This document shows positions 10,550 to 22,659 of a stretch of 64,000 bases of DNA, piece by piece. The number at the start of each line of letters is the position of its first letter. The stretch's first letter is position 1. Source of the stretch: Gonocerus acuteangulatus (Eukaryota > Arthropoda > Insecta > Hemiptera > Coreidae); the NCBI GenBank assembly GCA_946811695.1, contig OX328124.1, positions 56,612,603-56,676,602 of the forward strand, written 5' to 3'. Below the pieces are notes generated by a model. The model saw only the letters and a list, made by a program, of their open reading frames with translations. It was not told the DNA's origin and made no database searches. Both the position numbers and the translations under genes were made by a program.

Positions 10550-10990
10550 CAGATGTAGGATTCTTTAGTCGTGCTTGATATTATATAGTCTTGAGCATCA
10601 CCTTCGGAGTAGTCTCCTATCCTTAGCAACCAAGCTGCACTTGTTCAAGAATGTACTAAGGCCTATAATTAGCAACGATGTAGAGACGCTATCAATATTT
10701 AGATCAGATAAAATGGCACTCTTTTCCTCGGAGATAACATTTTAAACTCAATCTGTGGTTGAGTCATGCAGGGTCAGGCAAAGGGGCGAAAGACGTATCA
10801 AATATTTCCCCTAAACTGCACAAAGTATTGCAGAAATTCATTAGATGAGAAAGTCTATGGAAAGCTGGCCACGTCGTAAAAATGGAAAAGAGCGCAGCCC
10901 CCCGAGAAAGTTCTTCTTCAGGAAATCCCATTGAGCCAGGCTTCGTAGACGACCAAAGCTATGATGGCCCTCTAAGTAAACTAACTAAAA
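10550..10990 (+). pseudogene. Heavily decayed LINE reverse-transcriptase C-terminus
   Basis: Translation in broken frames gives LFKNVLRPIISNDVETLS then FRSDKMALFSSE, which resembles the block after the RT palm in RTE-like and related arthropod LINEs. About 100 bases later comes LWKAGHVVKMEKS, a worn version of the LRWxGHVxRM signature. Stops and frameshifts occur throughout. The same signature, better preserved, is at 47229-47560 on the other strand. Confidence 0.6.
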
Positions 10991-11123
10991 GAAGTTTGAA
11001 TTTTTCAGGTAGCAATTGTTAAGGAAATAGAAAATAATTAAAATGTTTAAGTCCTAATATGAATAGTGTTAAATAGAATAGTGACTACTTTCCCATTTGA
11101 AGGAATAAGAATTATTAAAAAAT

Positions 11124-11215
11124 GTATCTCAATAGATTTTTTTTATTTTATTTTATTTTTTTTTTTAACGGTGCATCTACAACTTGGCCATTAGCGCCGG
11201 TATCCCAATAGAATT
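11124..11215 (-). mobile_element. Tail-only SINE insertion with target-site duplication
   Basis: Only the ~35 bp 3' module (plus strand AACGGTGCATC...TTAGCGCCGG, 11166-11201) and its T-rich (A-tail on minus) stretch are present. Flanks GTATCTCAATAGA (left) and GTATCCCAATAGA (right) match at 12 of 13, a target-site duplication. The module inserted as an extreme 5' truncation. Confidence 0.7.
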
Positions 11216-12520
11216 CATAAAAACCTTGCCATTCCATTTCTATAAATTCCCATCAAAGAAGAGACAGTAAAAACCAGTTTACTATGCACGAGTAAACAAA
11301 TTTTCTGCCTTTTCGGACGTTTAGGTAACTTATTAAGTAAAATTAATGCTCCTAATTATTCTCCTTAATAAAATATAAAGCATCTTTTAAGGCACTTTTT
11401 TCTTTAGAATAATTTTGTTCTAAACTCAATTACAATTGACAGAACAGAAATATTCCTATTATGAGGGAAAAAAGGGGCTTTATGAAATTTATTTCGGTAA
11501 GTACCAATTTGTTGTTAACATTTCTCAGGCCACTGTAGGTACAAGCATTATTATCTCCGATGTCTAACGCAGCTGTATAAACTCAGTAATGAAAGTATCT
11601 TTTAATTTGATTGGCGACAGAAGCAATTAAAAAAAAACAACAACTATCAATGGTCCAGGTTGTTTGTTAGTTGCTTTCTTTGTAAATTAAACCTAAATGC
11701 TATTAAACCGAAATAAAACACTCACGGTAATTGGTTTTGCCGCTCCAAAAACAATCACACTACATTTACAAGTTCTTCTCTCTGCATGTCATATTTGTAT
11801 GAGCCTTTCTTACAAACTAAACTGTATGAAAATGGATATGTCATTATAAATTAAAATAGAACGAACGCATTAATAGACGTCAGAAAAATTTTCATCTATT
11901 AAGTCTCTGGATTAACAGACAGACGTCTAATGCTTACATCTACCGAGCATATACCAGATCTTTACTGGACAATGCAATTGTAGTATATTCGTATGCCAGA
12001 ACCAGCACACTGAAATTGCCTACTCGATTTATACAAAATGTGCCTCGCAATTGATTGCTCTCAAATCAAGCCCTACCGTAAGTCTTTATGCAGAAAGCGG
12101 AAAACCACTGTTGAAGTTCAAACGAATGTTACACTATGTAATATGTGTGCTTAAAAGTGTGTACCTTAACAGCCCTTATATTCCTAATTCCATACAGCAA
12201 ACATATCTCAACATATGAGTCATCCATTTCCAAAAGGACCAATGTCCATCATACAGTTCCAAAACGGCCCATGTCTAAAATATTATTTACTTTTTCTTAA
12301 AAAATGTTGTAGCGCAAGGGTAAAATATCACGGAACCCTGTGTAGTAAACTAATACCTTTTAATAAAACAAAACGTTCAGCGGAAATTAAAAACATTAGA
12401 TCCTGTCACAGTTTTTTTCGTTTTCTCAATAAACAGCTTTCATAGACAAAGCTTTTGGAAAAGGATGACTCATATATCAACATCACACAAAAATACAACG
12501 TCCCTTACGTATTAGATACA
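11216..12520. other. No recognisable feature
   Basis: AT-rich sequence with only short accidental frames, and no repeat shared with the rest of the window that I could see. Confidence 0.5.
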
Positions 12521-12525
12521 TTCTT

Positions 12526-13755
12526 AAAAAGTCCGTCACGCAGGAGCTGCATAACTAAGCACTTTCCTCAGAATTTGGGTAGTGTAGACTGCTTTCCAGA
12601 ACAATTTGCTTAAAATATCCTACATAAATAAAATAAAAACATGAACAGTTCTCTTTTAATTTTGTAATGAGTAACTGATAAATTATTAATTTGCTTCCAG
12701 AGTTATGTTTACACATGGTACCTACTACACTACGTAATAAATACAAAAAACCTCATATTATCGTATTTTGATCTAACGCAGGAACCGGATACAGTCCCTC
12801 TAGTGGTAGAAAGCGCTCCTTGCGGCGCCTTTGTGAACCTACGTCTGGCTGGCTTTTCTATTGAAATATATTACAAAGTAAACCCCCCTTTCCGATTGAC
12901 CGATTGAGCTCATTTTTACAACACTTCTTTTTCATGAGTTACCCATGACGTATACCGCGTTTCGTTACAATACAGCAGAAATTACGACCAGCATGAGTAT
13001 ATTAGTAATTTGGGTCCGGAGTAAACCCCCCCTCCTAACGAACCGATTTAGTTTATTTTTACAACACATATTTACCTGTAGATTACCACTACGAATACCG
13101 AGTTTCGTCGAAATATACCAAAAATCACGGTTGGTAGTAACGAATTTGTATTGTGGGTCTGGAGTAAACCCCCCCTCCTAATGAACCGATTTAGTTTATT
13201 TTTACAACACATATTTACCTGTAGATTACCACTATGAATACCGAGTTTCGTCCAAATATACCTAAAATCACGGCTGGTAGTGGCGAATTGGTATTGTCGG
13301 TCCGGAGTAAACCCCCCCTCCTTATCAACCGATTTAGTTCATTTTTATATCTCACTTTTCTCTCTATATTACCACTACGAATACCAAGTTTCGTTGAAAT
13401 ATAACAAATTTTACGGCTGAAATGGTCAAATTAGTGTTTTGAGTTCGGGGTAAACCCCCCCTTCCGTTGGACCGATTTTGGTGGTTAACGAACTCGTTCA
13501 ATCGTTTGCCAATTGAATGCTATATACCAAGTTTCATGACGAAAAAACTAAAACTCTGGCCGCTATCGTGTTAACAGACACATATATATATATGCATATA
13601 TATATATATATATATATAGATATATATAAATTTTAACGGGGGTCATTTTCGGTGTCTACTAGGTAGGATCGATAAAGATTTGAAGAATTTTTTCAAAAAT
13701 TCCGTCATGAGTCCAACCTCAATAGCTACTTTCCTTCGGAGGAAAGTGCTAAAAC
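12526..13755 (+). mobile_element. Helentron-like non-autonomous element (type H), copy 1
   Basis: About 1.23 kb. The 5' end reads AAAAAGTCCGTCACGCAGGAG, with a subterminal AGCACTTTCCTC near 12559-12570. The 3' end carries the inverted match GAGGAAAGTGCT (13739-13750) inside a hairpin, ACTTTCCT-TCGG-AGGAAAGT, followed by AAAACA. Between them are four to five tandem units of about 143 bp (units starting near 12877, 13019, 13162, 13304 and 13448, each opening with GTAAACCCCCC) and a TA microsatellite at 13579-13618. Subterminal inverted repeats at both ends, a 3' hairpin, an internal minisatellite and a microsatellite are the layout described for Helentron-associated (DINE-1/HINE) elements. No Rep/helicase is encoded. 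A near copy lies at 16999-18235. Confidence 0.78.
12877..13500 (+). repeat. ~143 bp tandem repeats inside Helentron-like element
   Basis: Successive units share GTAAACCCCCC, CCGATTTAGTT, TTTTTACAACACATATTTACC, ACCGAGTTTCGTC and GGCTGGTAGTGGCGAATT. The first and last units are the most divergent. The same array, with the same unit order, is at 17337-17960. Confidence 0.88.
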
Positions 13756-13869
13756 ACTGAAACTTACATCATAGGAGACCTTTACAAACCCCGACTCAAC
13801 TTATATACTGTGGACAAAACAAAAATAAATATAAGCCTCGAACTGACAAAATTGGTCTTGTTCAAGATT

Positions 13870-14400
13870 GGATTGACTGAAAACTCCGACATACATTTCC
13901 ATCTATAGTGACGGATCGAAAACATCTGAAGTTGTAGGAGCGGCTGCTGTAGTTGGATATTAAATCAAGGTGCTAGAACTAACTAAAATAACAAGCTCCT
14001 ACTCAGCAAAGGAACCCAATCTTAACACTGATCGCAAAAACATTTCTATAGGGTAAGGGAAGGTAAGAGTAGGCATTCAGTGGATTTCGGGTTTTATCAT
14101 GGGATTTATAAAAGATACAAACCTCAAATTTTTACTCAATGTTATTCATTAAGTACAGAACTAATTATGTAAGGTTTGGTTGTACTTTATAAACATACAG
14201 GCTAATGAGAATTTATTTTAGTAAAAAATGCCATTTGCGTATCCTTGGCTTACGACTAAGGGGACGCACTAGCTGGAATTGCAAACAAAAGGGACGACGC
14301 CTTTATAAGCAGTGCGGTCCTCGTGCCACTACTCCTTACACATGCTGGACTGTATCTAGTTACCATCGGTATATGTCTCTATGAGCGGGTTTCCTCACGA
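13870..14400 (+). pseudogene. Decayed RNase H domain of a non-LTR retrotransposon
   Basis: Near 13903 the frame gives IYSDGSKTSEVVGAAAVVG, the first RNase H block with its catalytic Asp. About 340 bases on, GDALAGIANKRDD stands where GNExADxLA is expected. Stops interrupt the frame. It follows directly after the Helentron-like element, which may have inserted into the LINE. Confidence 0.7.
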
Positions 14401-14469
14401 GGGAGGATTTTCGGGTTGACTTTAAGATAAATATCATATCCAAAGACATTAACATTTAAAAAAAAAAAA

Positions 14470-15230
14470 AAAATACATATCTGGGCTTTTTGTACGAGTA
14501 CAGTTTTTCACACACGAGCCTATAGTGTAAATATAAAATCAAGATCTTCAACTGCTGCTTTATTATATTCGAACTGTATACAATTGAGGACGAGTAAGAT
14601 AAAAATGTCGGCAAACTCGTCCAAAATGTCCGTACTAATGATATGCCGGACAGGGAGCGTACGTGTTTAGACTGGCTGACGGCTTTCTCTGCTTTGGCAC
14701 AACTTTACTCTTCCCCTTCATCTAAAGTCTGCGTAATAAAACTTCAAATACGTAATTACCTACGCCTACAAGATTTTTTTTGGGCGTAGCTCTTCTCGAA
14801 TTTATTCAAAGAAATACATCTCTCAGCAGCCATTTTTACATTTATAAAACTTTATATTTTTTGTATTTCTTAAATAAAGTGCTCTCCGGGCCCGTGAATG
14901 AAGTATAAATATATTTTTCTCTAACTTTAGCTCTTTAATTTTTAGAAAGTATCTTCGCTAGTTATCGGTATTAGTTTACCATGTAATTATGAAGTTATTT
15001 AATAAGTAACGCATTTAATTTATGATCTTTGGTTTGTCGTCTTCTCTCATGAAATTTTCTTGTCATTGTCTAGTGTGGACTATTCAAAATGTAGTAGCCA
15101 TTATTCTTCTTGTCTGTTGTCGTGGTAGCTCGATATTCACTAGTAATTATTATATTCGATCGCTTATAATTTATATCGACTAGATGAGTCTAGATTTCTT
15201 GCCAATAGATTATGATATTTAGATTAAATG
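14470..15230. other. No recognisable feature
   Basis: AT-rich, non-coding sequence with an A-run at about 14459-14473. Nothing shared with other parts of the window was seen. Confidence 0.45.
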
Positions 15231-15233
15231 CAT

Positions 15234-15745
15234 TGTAAGGTCCCGTATTCCCTTGGACTTAGACTAATTAAATAAAGATGAGAGAAAAGGTTAGGTGTCC
15301 ATCACTAATGATGTGAGAACAACGAACCCACAGACGGTGCTTCTGGGTCATTTACGTGGCAGATAATTCCCCTAAGGTCTATGTCCTGGCGAGGTAAATC
15401 ACGTCAGGAGCTAGAGCAGACGTGGGGCGAAGGGTATAAAAGGGCCGGCTTACCTCCGACTGCTCCGAGTTCACATCCGTTCCTTGAGAACTCGGCCCAG
15501 ATGTTTGTCAAAGGTACGTCAGCCCAAATATTCTCTTACCTCCCAAATTGGTAATAGTCACTCTACCTAGCTCTCTCTCTCTCTCTCTGTCACTCAACCT
15601 TTCTCTCATCTTAGAAATATTTTATACTCCTTATGTATTTACCAGTGATATTAGTGTAAATTAAAGCTCGTAAAAGGAATTCCAAATCTCTGAAATATTT
15701 CCCCATTCTATATCTCATTAATTCCTGTCCTTGTTAATCCTTACA
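15234..15745 (+). mobile_element. Probable LTR of an LTR retrotransposon (512 bp)
   Basis: The sequence opens TGTAAGG and closes CCTTACA, a 7 bp perfect inverted terminus of the TG...CA type. Within it, GGGTATAAAAGGG (TATA box at 15435-15442) lies in a GC-richer stretch, with a likely transcription start about 25-30 bases downstream (CTGCTCCGAGTTCACATCC). A CT-repeat (about 15571-15588) and ATTAAA (15660) follow. The flanks (GCAT left, GTTT right) do not form a duplication, so this looks like one end of a deleted element, not a clean solo LTR. A second LTR and gag-pol were not found. Confidence 0.6.
15435..15442 (+). promoter_or_regulatory. TATA box in the LTR
   Basis: TATAAAAG within a GC-rich context 200 bases into the LTR. 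It is the strongest core-promoter match seen in the window. It is probably the retrotransposon's own promoter and lies in the intron of the minus-strand beat-like gene. Confidence 0.55.
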
Positions 15746-16014
15746 GTTTGGTTGGAGTATAGAGCTGATCAAAGCGTTGTTCTGTTCTTTAGTCAAGAAT
15801 TTAACATCTCGCGGCCATTTTTAGAAGGGGGTTTTCAGTTATCTTTTTCTTTGGAATAATACAGTTATGGAAATATTATACAATAAAAATTTTTATTTTA
15901 TAATCAGGGAGAGATACATCATATTTCTCAGTAACGTCTATCGTATATGAGATATATGACTCAACTTATTTTTCAGTAACGTCTATCGTATATGAGATAT
16001 ATGACCCAACTTAC

Positions 16015-16204
16015 CATTGATGGTGTGTGACCTATGGTCAGCATAAGCCGAGTGCCTGGCATGGTGGCCCAGGAAGGCCGGTATGGTAGCCATGCAGGTC
16101 AGCTTCAGACCTTCTAGATGGGACTCTTCGATCAGGAAGCCCAACTGTACCGTAACGCTATCTGGGCTCTCCTCTGGGAAAGTACGCATGAGGGTCTCCT
16201 CCGC
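16015..16204 (-). CDS. Beaten-path-like protein, exon for second half of Ig domain 2
   Basis: A 190 bp exon of a cell-surface/secreted immunoglobulin-superfamily protein. Beat proteins bind Side receptors and guide motor axons. The acceptor is TTTTCTTCCAG at 16205-16215; the donor is ATG|GTAAGT after 16015. Translation begins AEETLMRTFPEESPDS and ends ADHRSHTIN plus one base (phase 1). LKLTCMATIP holds the Cys and following residues of the F strand of an Ig fold, with the preceding LGFLIEESHL as strand E. The exon begins in phase 0, exactly as exon 30182-30049 ends, so the two join into one Ig domain across a ~13.8 kb intron. The sequence looks under coding constraint, unlike all its surroundings. 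Which beat paralogue it is cannot be told. Downstream exons were not found. Confidence 0.82.
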
Positions 16205-16998
16205 CTGGAAGAAAATATTAAATACACATCAATACAGATGATATTATTTTATTAATTCTTAATATATATTTATAAAGTGTTTAAATGACCCTAATAGTTT
16301 CCTTGATTAAATTGAGGGCTCATTACTCAATAAAAACTTGATATAAAAAATATAAGCTCTTATAAATAATGTTACTCATATATTAAATATCTTAGCCGAG
16401 CAAGTTATTATAAATCAGGGTTCGGGAAGAACCCAACAAAAGTAAGAAAATACGTCAAACAGGAGCCGAGTAGCCTTAGTCGATTCGTCAGTTAGTCCAG
16501 TGAAATTAGGTACGAAAATAGTAATGCTGAAAAAAAATCAACAGAAGTCTAGAAACGGTGTTATATATTTAAATAGGCATCAAATGTCAATAATATGATG
16601 TTTTCCCCTATTTCTTAGTTCAGCTAGAGCCACAATGCGAGGAAAATCTCAATCTCCGTCTAAGTATGTTAACTAATATAACAAATATAAATACTTTAGA
16701 TCTTCTATAGTTTACTAAAAATGCCGACTCTATTATTATTGGCCGAGTAAGAATTTATTGGACCAATTGATATTTAATGTTTTCTAAATCGGCCAAGCAC
16801 AAATATTCTAAACACGCTGAACTCAATGAAACTAATTGACATATTTGATTCTGATACAGGACTCAATTATGTTCTTCGTGCGTTTGGCAGACAATAATGA
16901 ACGTTAAATTATAGATTTCTCAAAATATACGTAGGTGAACAGCAAGATATTTAAGTGGATTTCACCAATTTTTTTTACCAGCCACGAATGTTTAAATA

Positions 16999-18041
16999 AA
17001 AAGTCCGTCACGCTGCATAACTAAGCACTTTCCTCAGAATTTGGGTAGTGTAGACTGCTTTCCAGAACAATTTGCTTAAAATATCCTACATAAATAAAAT
17101 AAAAACGTGAATAGTTCTCATTTTGTAATGAGTAACTGATCAATTATTAATTTGCATCCAGAGTTATGTTTACACATGGTACCTACTACACTACGTAATA
17201 AATACAAAAATCCTCATATTATCGTATTTTGATCTAACGCAGGAACAGGACACAGTCACACTAGTGGTAGAAAGCGCTCCTTGCGGCGGCTTTGTGAACC
17301 TACGTCTGCCGGCTTTTCTATTCAAATATATTACAAATTAAACCCCCGCTTTCCGATTGACCGATTCAGCTCATTTTTACAACACTTCTTTCTCATGAGT
17401 TACCCACGACGTATACAGCGTTTCGTTACAATACAGCAGAAATTACGACCGGTATGAGTATATTAGGAATTTGGGTCCGGAGTAAACCCCCCCTTCTAAT
17501 GAACCGATTTAGTTTATTTTTACAACACATATTTACCTGTAGATTACCACTACGAATACCGAGTTTCGTCGAAATATACCAAAAATCACGGCTGGTAGTG
17601 GCGAATTGGTAATGTGGGTCCGGAGTAAACCCCCCCTTCTAATGAACCGATTTCGTTAATTTTTACAACACATATTTACCTGTGGATTAGCACTACGAAT
17701 ACCGAGTTTCGTCGAAATATACCAAAACTCACGGCTGGTAGTGGCGAATTGGTATTGTGGGTCCGGAGTAAACCCCCCCCCCTTCTAATGAACCGATTTA
17801 GTTCATTTTTATATCTCATTTTTCTCTCTATATTAACACTACGAATACCAAGTTTCGTTGAAATATAACAAATATTACGGCTGACATAGTCAAATAAGTG
17901 TTTTGGGTTCGGGGTAAACCCCCCCTTCCGGTGGACCGACTTTGGTGGTTAACGAACTCGTTCAATCGTTTGCTAATTGAATGCTATATACCAAGTTTCG
18001 TGACGAAAAAACAAAAACTCTGGCCGCTATCGTGTTAACAG

Positions 18042-18100
<59 letters not shown>

Positions 18101-18235
18101 TATATATAAATTTTAACGGGGGTCATTTTCGGTGTCTACTAGGTAGGATCGATAAAGATTTGAAGAAATTTTTCAAAAATTCCGTCATGAGTCCAACCTC
18201 AATAGCTACTTTCCTTCGGAGGAAAGTGCTAAAAC
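16999..18235 (+). mobile_element. Helentron-like non-autonomous element (type H), copy 2
   Basis: Collinear with 12526-13755 from AAAAGTCCGTCACG to GGAAAGTGCTAAAACA. It has the same 143 bp tandem array (starts near 17337, 17479, 17624, 17767 and 17913), a longer TA microsatellite (about 18045-18099), and the same 3' hairpin. Differences from copy 1 are scattered substitutions and small indels, for example CGCAGGAGCTG shortened to CGCTG near the 5' end. Flanking sequence differs completely, which shows transposition, not segmental duplication. Confidence 0.8.
18045..18110. repeat. TA microsatellite in Helentron-like copy 2
   Basis: About 27 TA repeats at the position where copy 1 has a shorter, interrupted TA tract (13579-13618). 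The microsatellite is therefore part of the element and expands after insertion. Confidence 0.85.
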
Positions 18236-19639
18236 ATGGTCAGATGCTTCGAAAACGTACTATCGAATAGTATGCATTTTTAACATGTTCAGTGCCCCTG
18301 ACTCGCCTGGCGCGTCCAAACACTATTGTCTAAAGAAGTAGTGGGCATAGGTAAGTTTTCGTAATTTAGGGAGGCAGTGTTAAGGGACACTCTATACCTC
18401 TGCATGAACCAAATAGAATATTTAGGAGAGATTCTTTTAAAATTTAGCAACTGATAATAACTGATTCATATATGCGTGAGAAGGCGGTGCGAGAATTCAA
18501 AGAGGGCCACCCTATTGCTAGAAATATTGAGCATTCTAGCAAAACAAAATAATAAAGAAAAATTGAATAAAGAAATTGTTCTTTTTTGAGTTCCTTCTCA
18601 CGTTGGAGAAAGTAGGCCAAGAAGCATATGTGCAAGAATACCTGAATCTCATAAAATTGAAATAGAATAAGTTTATGGGCAGTATTTGAAAATGAATCAG
18701 TAAAGCCACTATAGTGACATCCTGGAAAAAAAAATTACCGATGACAGATAGCAATACACGGAAAACGTTTGAAGGAGAGAACAGTACAGAGAGTAGTTGG
18801 TGGTAGGGTAGGCTATTCCAATATAACCCAAACCTACAAATTCTGAAGGAACACTGCCCTTCCACCCGTGAACTCTCCATTCAGGAGTTAACGGATGACT
18901 TCTTCACCCAATGTATAGTACATAACCGTGCGAGGAAAGAATGAATGAGAGGCTCGTGACTTACTGCACAGAGATAAAACTTCTGAAATATCATTTAGAA
19001 ATAAAATAAAATAATACAACTCTGACATGTATACAGAAGATTTCTTGTAAGTTGGGAACTTAGTATTGAACAACACTGGGAAAAATAATTAATGAAAAGA
19101 AATTAAACGTAGGATAAAAATCCCTGAAAGACGTATTGGTCGATGGCAGGATGACCGAACATCAAATGACACAAGAGATCAAGTAATTTTGGGAATGATT
19201 TTCAAACGTACCGAGGTGAATTTCTTTGAGAAAGTGCTTCGGGGAAGAAAACCGGGGAAATTGTTGCGAAATATCTTTCCACCTGGATTATCTTTTTTTT
19301 AATATCGGCTAGGAAAGAGGATCAGTGTCTCGGCACGGAGGGAAGGGATAGGCAGCCCCCTTTCTTATAGAGAATTTAACGTTTAGTCTGGGGCCTAACC
19401 CCTTCTTTATTTATTCAGGTATTAATTATTCTTATTCTATTATTTAAAGACATCGCCTAGGAATCAATTCATTTAGAAATATAGAATACAATTATTATAA
19501 ATAAATAATAATGAATATTGAAAGTAAGGAGATTAAAGGCCTTCACTATATACAAATATAAAATAGGAACGAAATAAAAGTTTGTAAATAGAAGAATTCA
19601 TTCGAATACTTGTTTATTCGTAGAAATAAACAAAAACAA

Positions 19640-19965
19640 ATAAATGCAATGATAGGAAAGACAGAACACTTTATTAAAGAAGCACATGTTTCTGCTTGAT
19701 TTGACATGATATATACCGAATTTCGTTTCAGAGAAGTAATATGAACAGCTGGTAAGGGAAATTAATAATTTTGTTCCGGAGCTCTCAATACTAAACGACC
19801 AATTTAGTTTATTTATACAACGCATTATTCTTAGATGTGCATGACGTATGGGAAATTTTGTTCTACTAGTATATAAACAAACATTTCTGTTTATTACTCA
19901 GTAGCATGATCGTTAGGGGTATATTAGTAATTTTTTTAACAAATTCCAATTGTTTGTTTTGGGTA
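19640..19965 (+). mobile_element. Old fragment of the type H Helentron-like repeat array
   Basis: ATACCGAATTTCGTTTCAGAG, then GCTGGTAAGGGAAATTAATA, GTTCCGGAG, and CGACCAATTTAGTTTATTTA, in the same order as the 143 bp units at 12.9 and 17.4 kb but far more diverged. Terminal structures are missing. Confidence 0.6.
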
Positions 19966-20339
19966 GGGTTCACAGTAAGGTATAAATACTACGAACATTC
20001 AATCCTTCGGAATGTTCTAAAAAAACGTTACGAAACAAAATTCCTGAGATAGTTTCAAGATGTAGTTTCTGTTTTCTCCAGAGTAACTGACATTAAATTG
20101 AAGTAGAAGTTGCAGTTGGAGCAATTCCCGAGCGGCCAGTAAAGCTGTTACAGGGAGAGCAACGACTCCCAATATACTGTTTACTGCTGCTCTTACCTCT
20201 ACAGAAGGGCTTAAGTGATAGCGATTCAACCCAAGGGCCGAGTTATCTCCAATGGTCTAACATCTTATCACAGTTTCTTTGAAATGAGAATTGAATATGT
20301 GGGGCAAGGTGGAAATACATAGTTCTTGATAGCAATTTA

Positions 20340-20582
20340 TTTCTTACTACTCTTACGCACTCCTACTTAATGGAGAGGAAAGAAAGGCCAATATGTGCAG
20401 AGTGGAATGAACAGTTGACTATAAAACACATACTGACAGACTGCAGGAAACTAGAAAACTTACTCATCCCACATCACTTACACGAATTACTAACTGAAGG
20501 TAGTCCATATATCAACACACTACTCCAACATCTTAAAAGAATTAAAATATTTTCCAGAATATAACCACATACTGACGTAAAT

Positions 20583-20624
<42 letters not shown>

Positions 20625-20910
20625 GAACTAAATCCTTGATTAGTATTGCTTCCCGTCTCATCCTTAAGTTATATTTGTAATATGTTGTTAACATGTAGTT
20701 AATCTGTATTGAGTTAATTAATTGTTTTATTTTATATTGACCTAATAATTTAAACTATGTGAAGTATATGATAATAAGTGTATGTACTGTGATAATAATT
20801 ATACGATGTATTAGTGTTATAACGTCAATATTGCCATTGTATATATGTTATAGTTATATTGGGTGAGTCGCCTTTGTTGCGAGAGCTTATGAATAAATAA
20901 ATAAATATTA
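20340..20910 (+). mobile_element. 3' end of a non-LTR retrotransposon
   Basis: The coding end (about 20345-20564) reads TLTHSYLM, then CAEWNEQLTIKHILTDC, a worn version of the Cys-x2-Cys...His...Cys block that ends many RNase H-bearing LINE proteins (the second Cys is Trp here). A stop at 20562-20564 is followed by a ~340 bp 3' UTR ending GAATAAATAAATAAAT at 20890-20905. A 37-40 nt T-run interrupts the 3' UTR at 20586-20621. The 5' part, RT included, is missing. Confidence 0.7.
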
Positions 20911-20935
20911 AATATTTTTGTGTTATTATAAATAT

Positions 20936-21142
20936 ACTTTAGTCCCAGGAGGCTTAAGAGAGTTTGGCCCCGTGACCAGCTACCCTAACAGCTGTTAAAA
21001 ACAGTGAAAATATGAATGTTAGCATATATTAGGTAGTGCCAATAATGATTGGCTCCTTCCAAATACTATTCCCTTAATGTACACAAGACGAGCACAATTA
21101 ATTATTGTACTATATAAATTGTACAGATTTTAAATAAACATT

Positions 21143-21206
<64 letters not shown>
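20936..21206 (+). mobile_element. Poly(A)-tailed retroposed sequence
   Basis: A non-coding stretch with AATAAA (21133) and ATTAAA just before a 60 nt uninterrupted A tract (21147-21206). This is the shape of a reverse-transcribed polyadenylated RNA. I do not recognise the source RNA. The very long pure A tract suggests a recent insertion. Confidence 0.5.
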
Positions 21207-21208
<2 letters not shown>

Positions 21209-21317
21209 TACTTTAGTGATGGACCACAAAGACGACACGCAATTAATTAATGAGTAAAAATGTATGCATACCTAATGAAATGTCTAAAGACTCAATATTT
21301 TGAATGTCGTTTCTATG

Positions 21318-21578
21318 AAATAGGCAGATGGTGACTAAATAAAGTAAAAACACTTTTACTTACTAGACATTTTATAAAACTGCCCTAATGGTTGGTTCAT
21401 GGGCCTGCGCATATTAGAAAAACTTTTACCTTGCTAAGGTCCGGCTGTATAATGAACTTTAACTAGTCTTAGCTCCCCTGAAAAGGCGTCAGTGGATGTG
21501 AAACTGGTAGGGCAGTTTTAATTAAATAACTGGTAAATAAAAGTGTTTTTATTTTATTGATTGCCCTTCTGCCTATTT
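21318..21578. mobile_element. MITE with ~70 bp terminal inverted repeats
   Basis: AAATAGGCAGA at the left pairs with TCTGCCTATTT at the right. The match continues inward through AAAACACTTTTA(C/T)TTAC and TAAAACTGCCC. Total length is 261 bp with no coding capacity. No clear duplication of flanking bases was seen, so the superfamily is unknown. Confidence 0.75.
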
Positions 21579-21586
21579 AAAAGGAC

Positions 21587-21840
21587 AAAAAAGTCCGGGA
21601 CACAGGAGCGGCATAACTGAGCACGTTCCTCATAAAGAAAGAAATGTTGGATACATTCCTGTATAAATTGTCTAAAATAGCCAATATAAATATAAATAGT
21701 CTTTTATATTTGTTATGAGCTGCTGAATCAATTATTAATTTTTATTTAATTTTTTTTTAGGAGTAAACTTTGACTTTAAATGGACCTACTTTGATTTATT
21801 TTTTAAAAAATGTTACTAGTTATTTAAAGTTTTAATTCGT
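21587..21840 (+). mobile_element. 5' fragment of a type H Helentron-like element
   Basis: Begins AAAAAAGTCCGGGACACAGGAG, with GAGCACGTTCCTCA matching the 5' subterminal repeat AGCACTTTCCTC of the two full copies. GAGCTGCTGAATCAATTATTAATTT then corresponds to their next block. The 143 bp array and 3' end are missing. Confidence 0.65.
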
Positions 21841-22659
21841 CTTGTTCTACTCTAAGATCATGGCATATTATGTCGTCTATAGTTAATGGCATTCTAAAGA
21901 GATTATGTGTATTACATTAAATTATGAAGATTATGATACTTTATGCTTTGAACATATAGCAATTCTTTTGTAGATTTATTAAATAAACCTCATCTATCTA
22001 TCTCATTATTTCGTTCAAAGTTTTTCTAATGTTCATGAATAAAGTAAATAGCTCAAATCATGGGTGTGTTAATACAATGCTTCGTGTTAATACAGTAGCT
22101 GTCTACGAAACAATTCTTTGTAATGTCATGATATGTATACAGAATATATTGGTTATTATAGGCTATCAAAAACTTTTTTTTTTTTAAAGTTTATTTTTCG
22201 AATAGAAACATAAGGTTGTATGTTTTAGAATGTTCCCAGACAAAGCAGGCGAAGTATTTACCTTGAGGGGGTGTTATCTTATGAATGGTTGCCTTATCAC
22301 CCTCAAGATTCTTCCTTCCTCTTAAAAAGGGAGGAGCCCATTTTCCAGATAACCCTTCGGTAGTATCGTCTACCCACTTGTCCTTCACAACCAACCTTCA
22401 ATCTCTAGCCTTCTGATATATTTGCACAATCTAGACATATTTTCTCCCCCGAAATACACTAAATTTACGAGTTCGGAGCGAAAAGAACATTTTCGAATTT
22501 TCACTAAAACATTGTCTTGTTTAAACTCTCTAACAAGATTCAAATTGCATTTGTTCATTTATTTTTACGTTAGTGCGACCGCTACAAGGTGGAATAATCA
22601 CTAAAAACTATTAAACATCAACTAATAATTGTAAACAAATAAAAAAAAAAAAAAGAAAG

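Noticed and set aside
12880..17960. CRISPR-like regular repeats at 143 bp spacing
   Set aside because: The units are contiguous minisatellite copies without spacers, inside eukaryotic transposons.
18536..18880. 114-codon minus frame
   Set aside because: Hydrophobic, Phe-rich composition with no recognisable family, splice sites or neighbours. Most likely chance.
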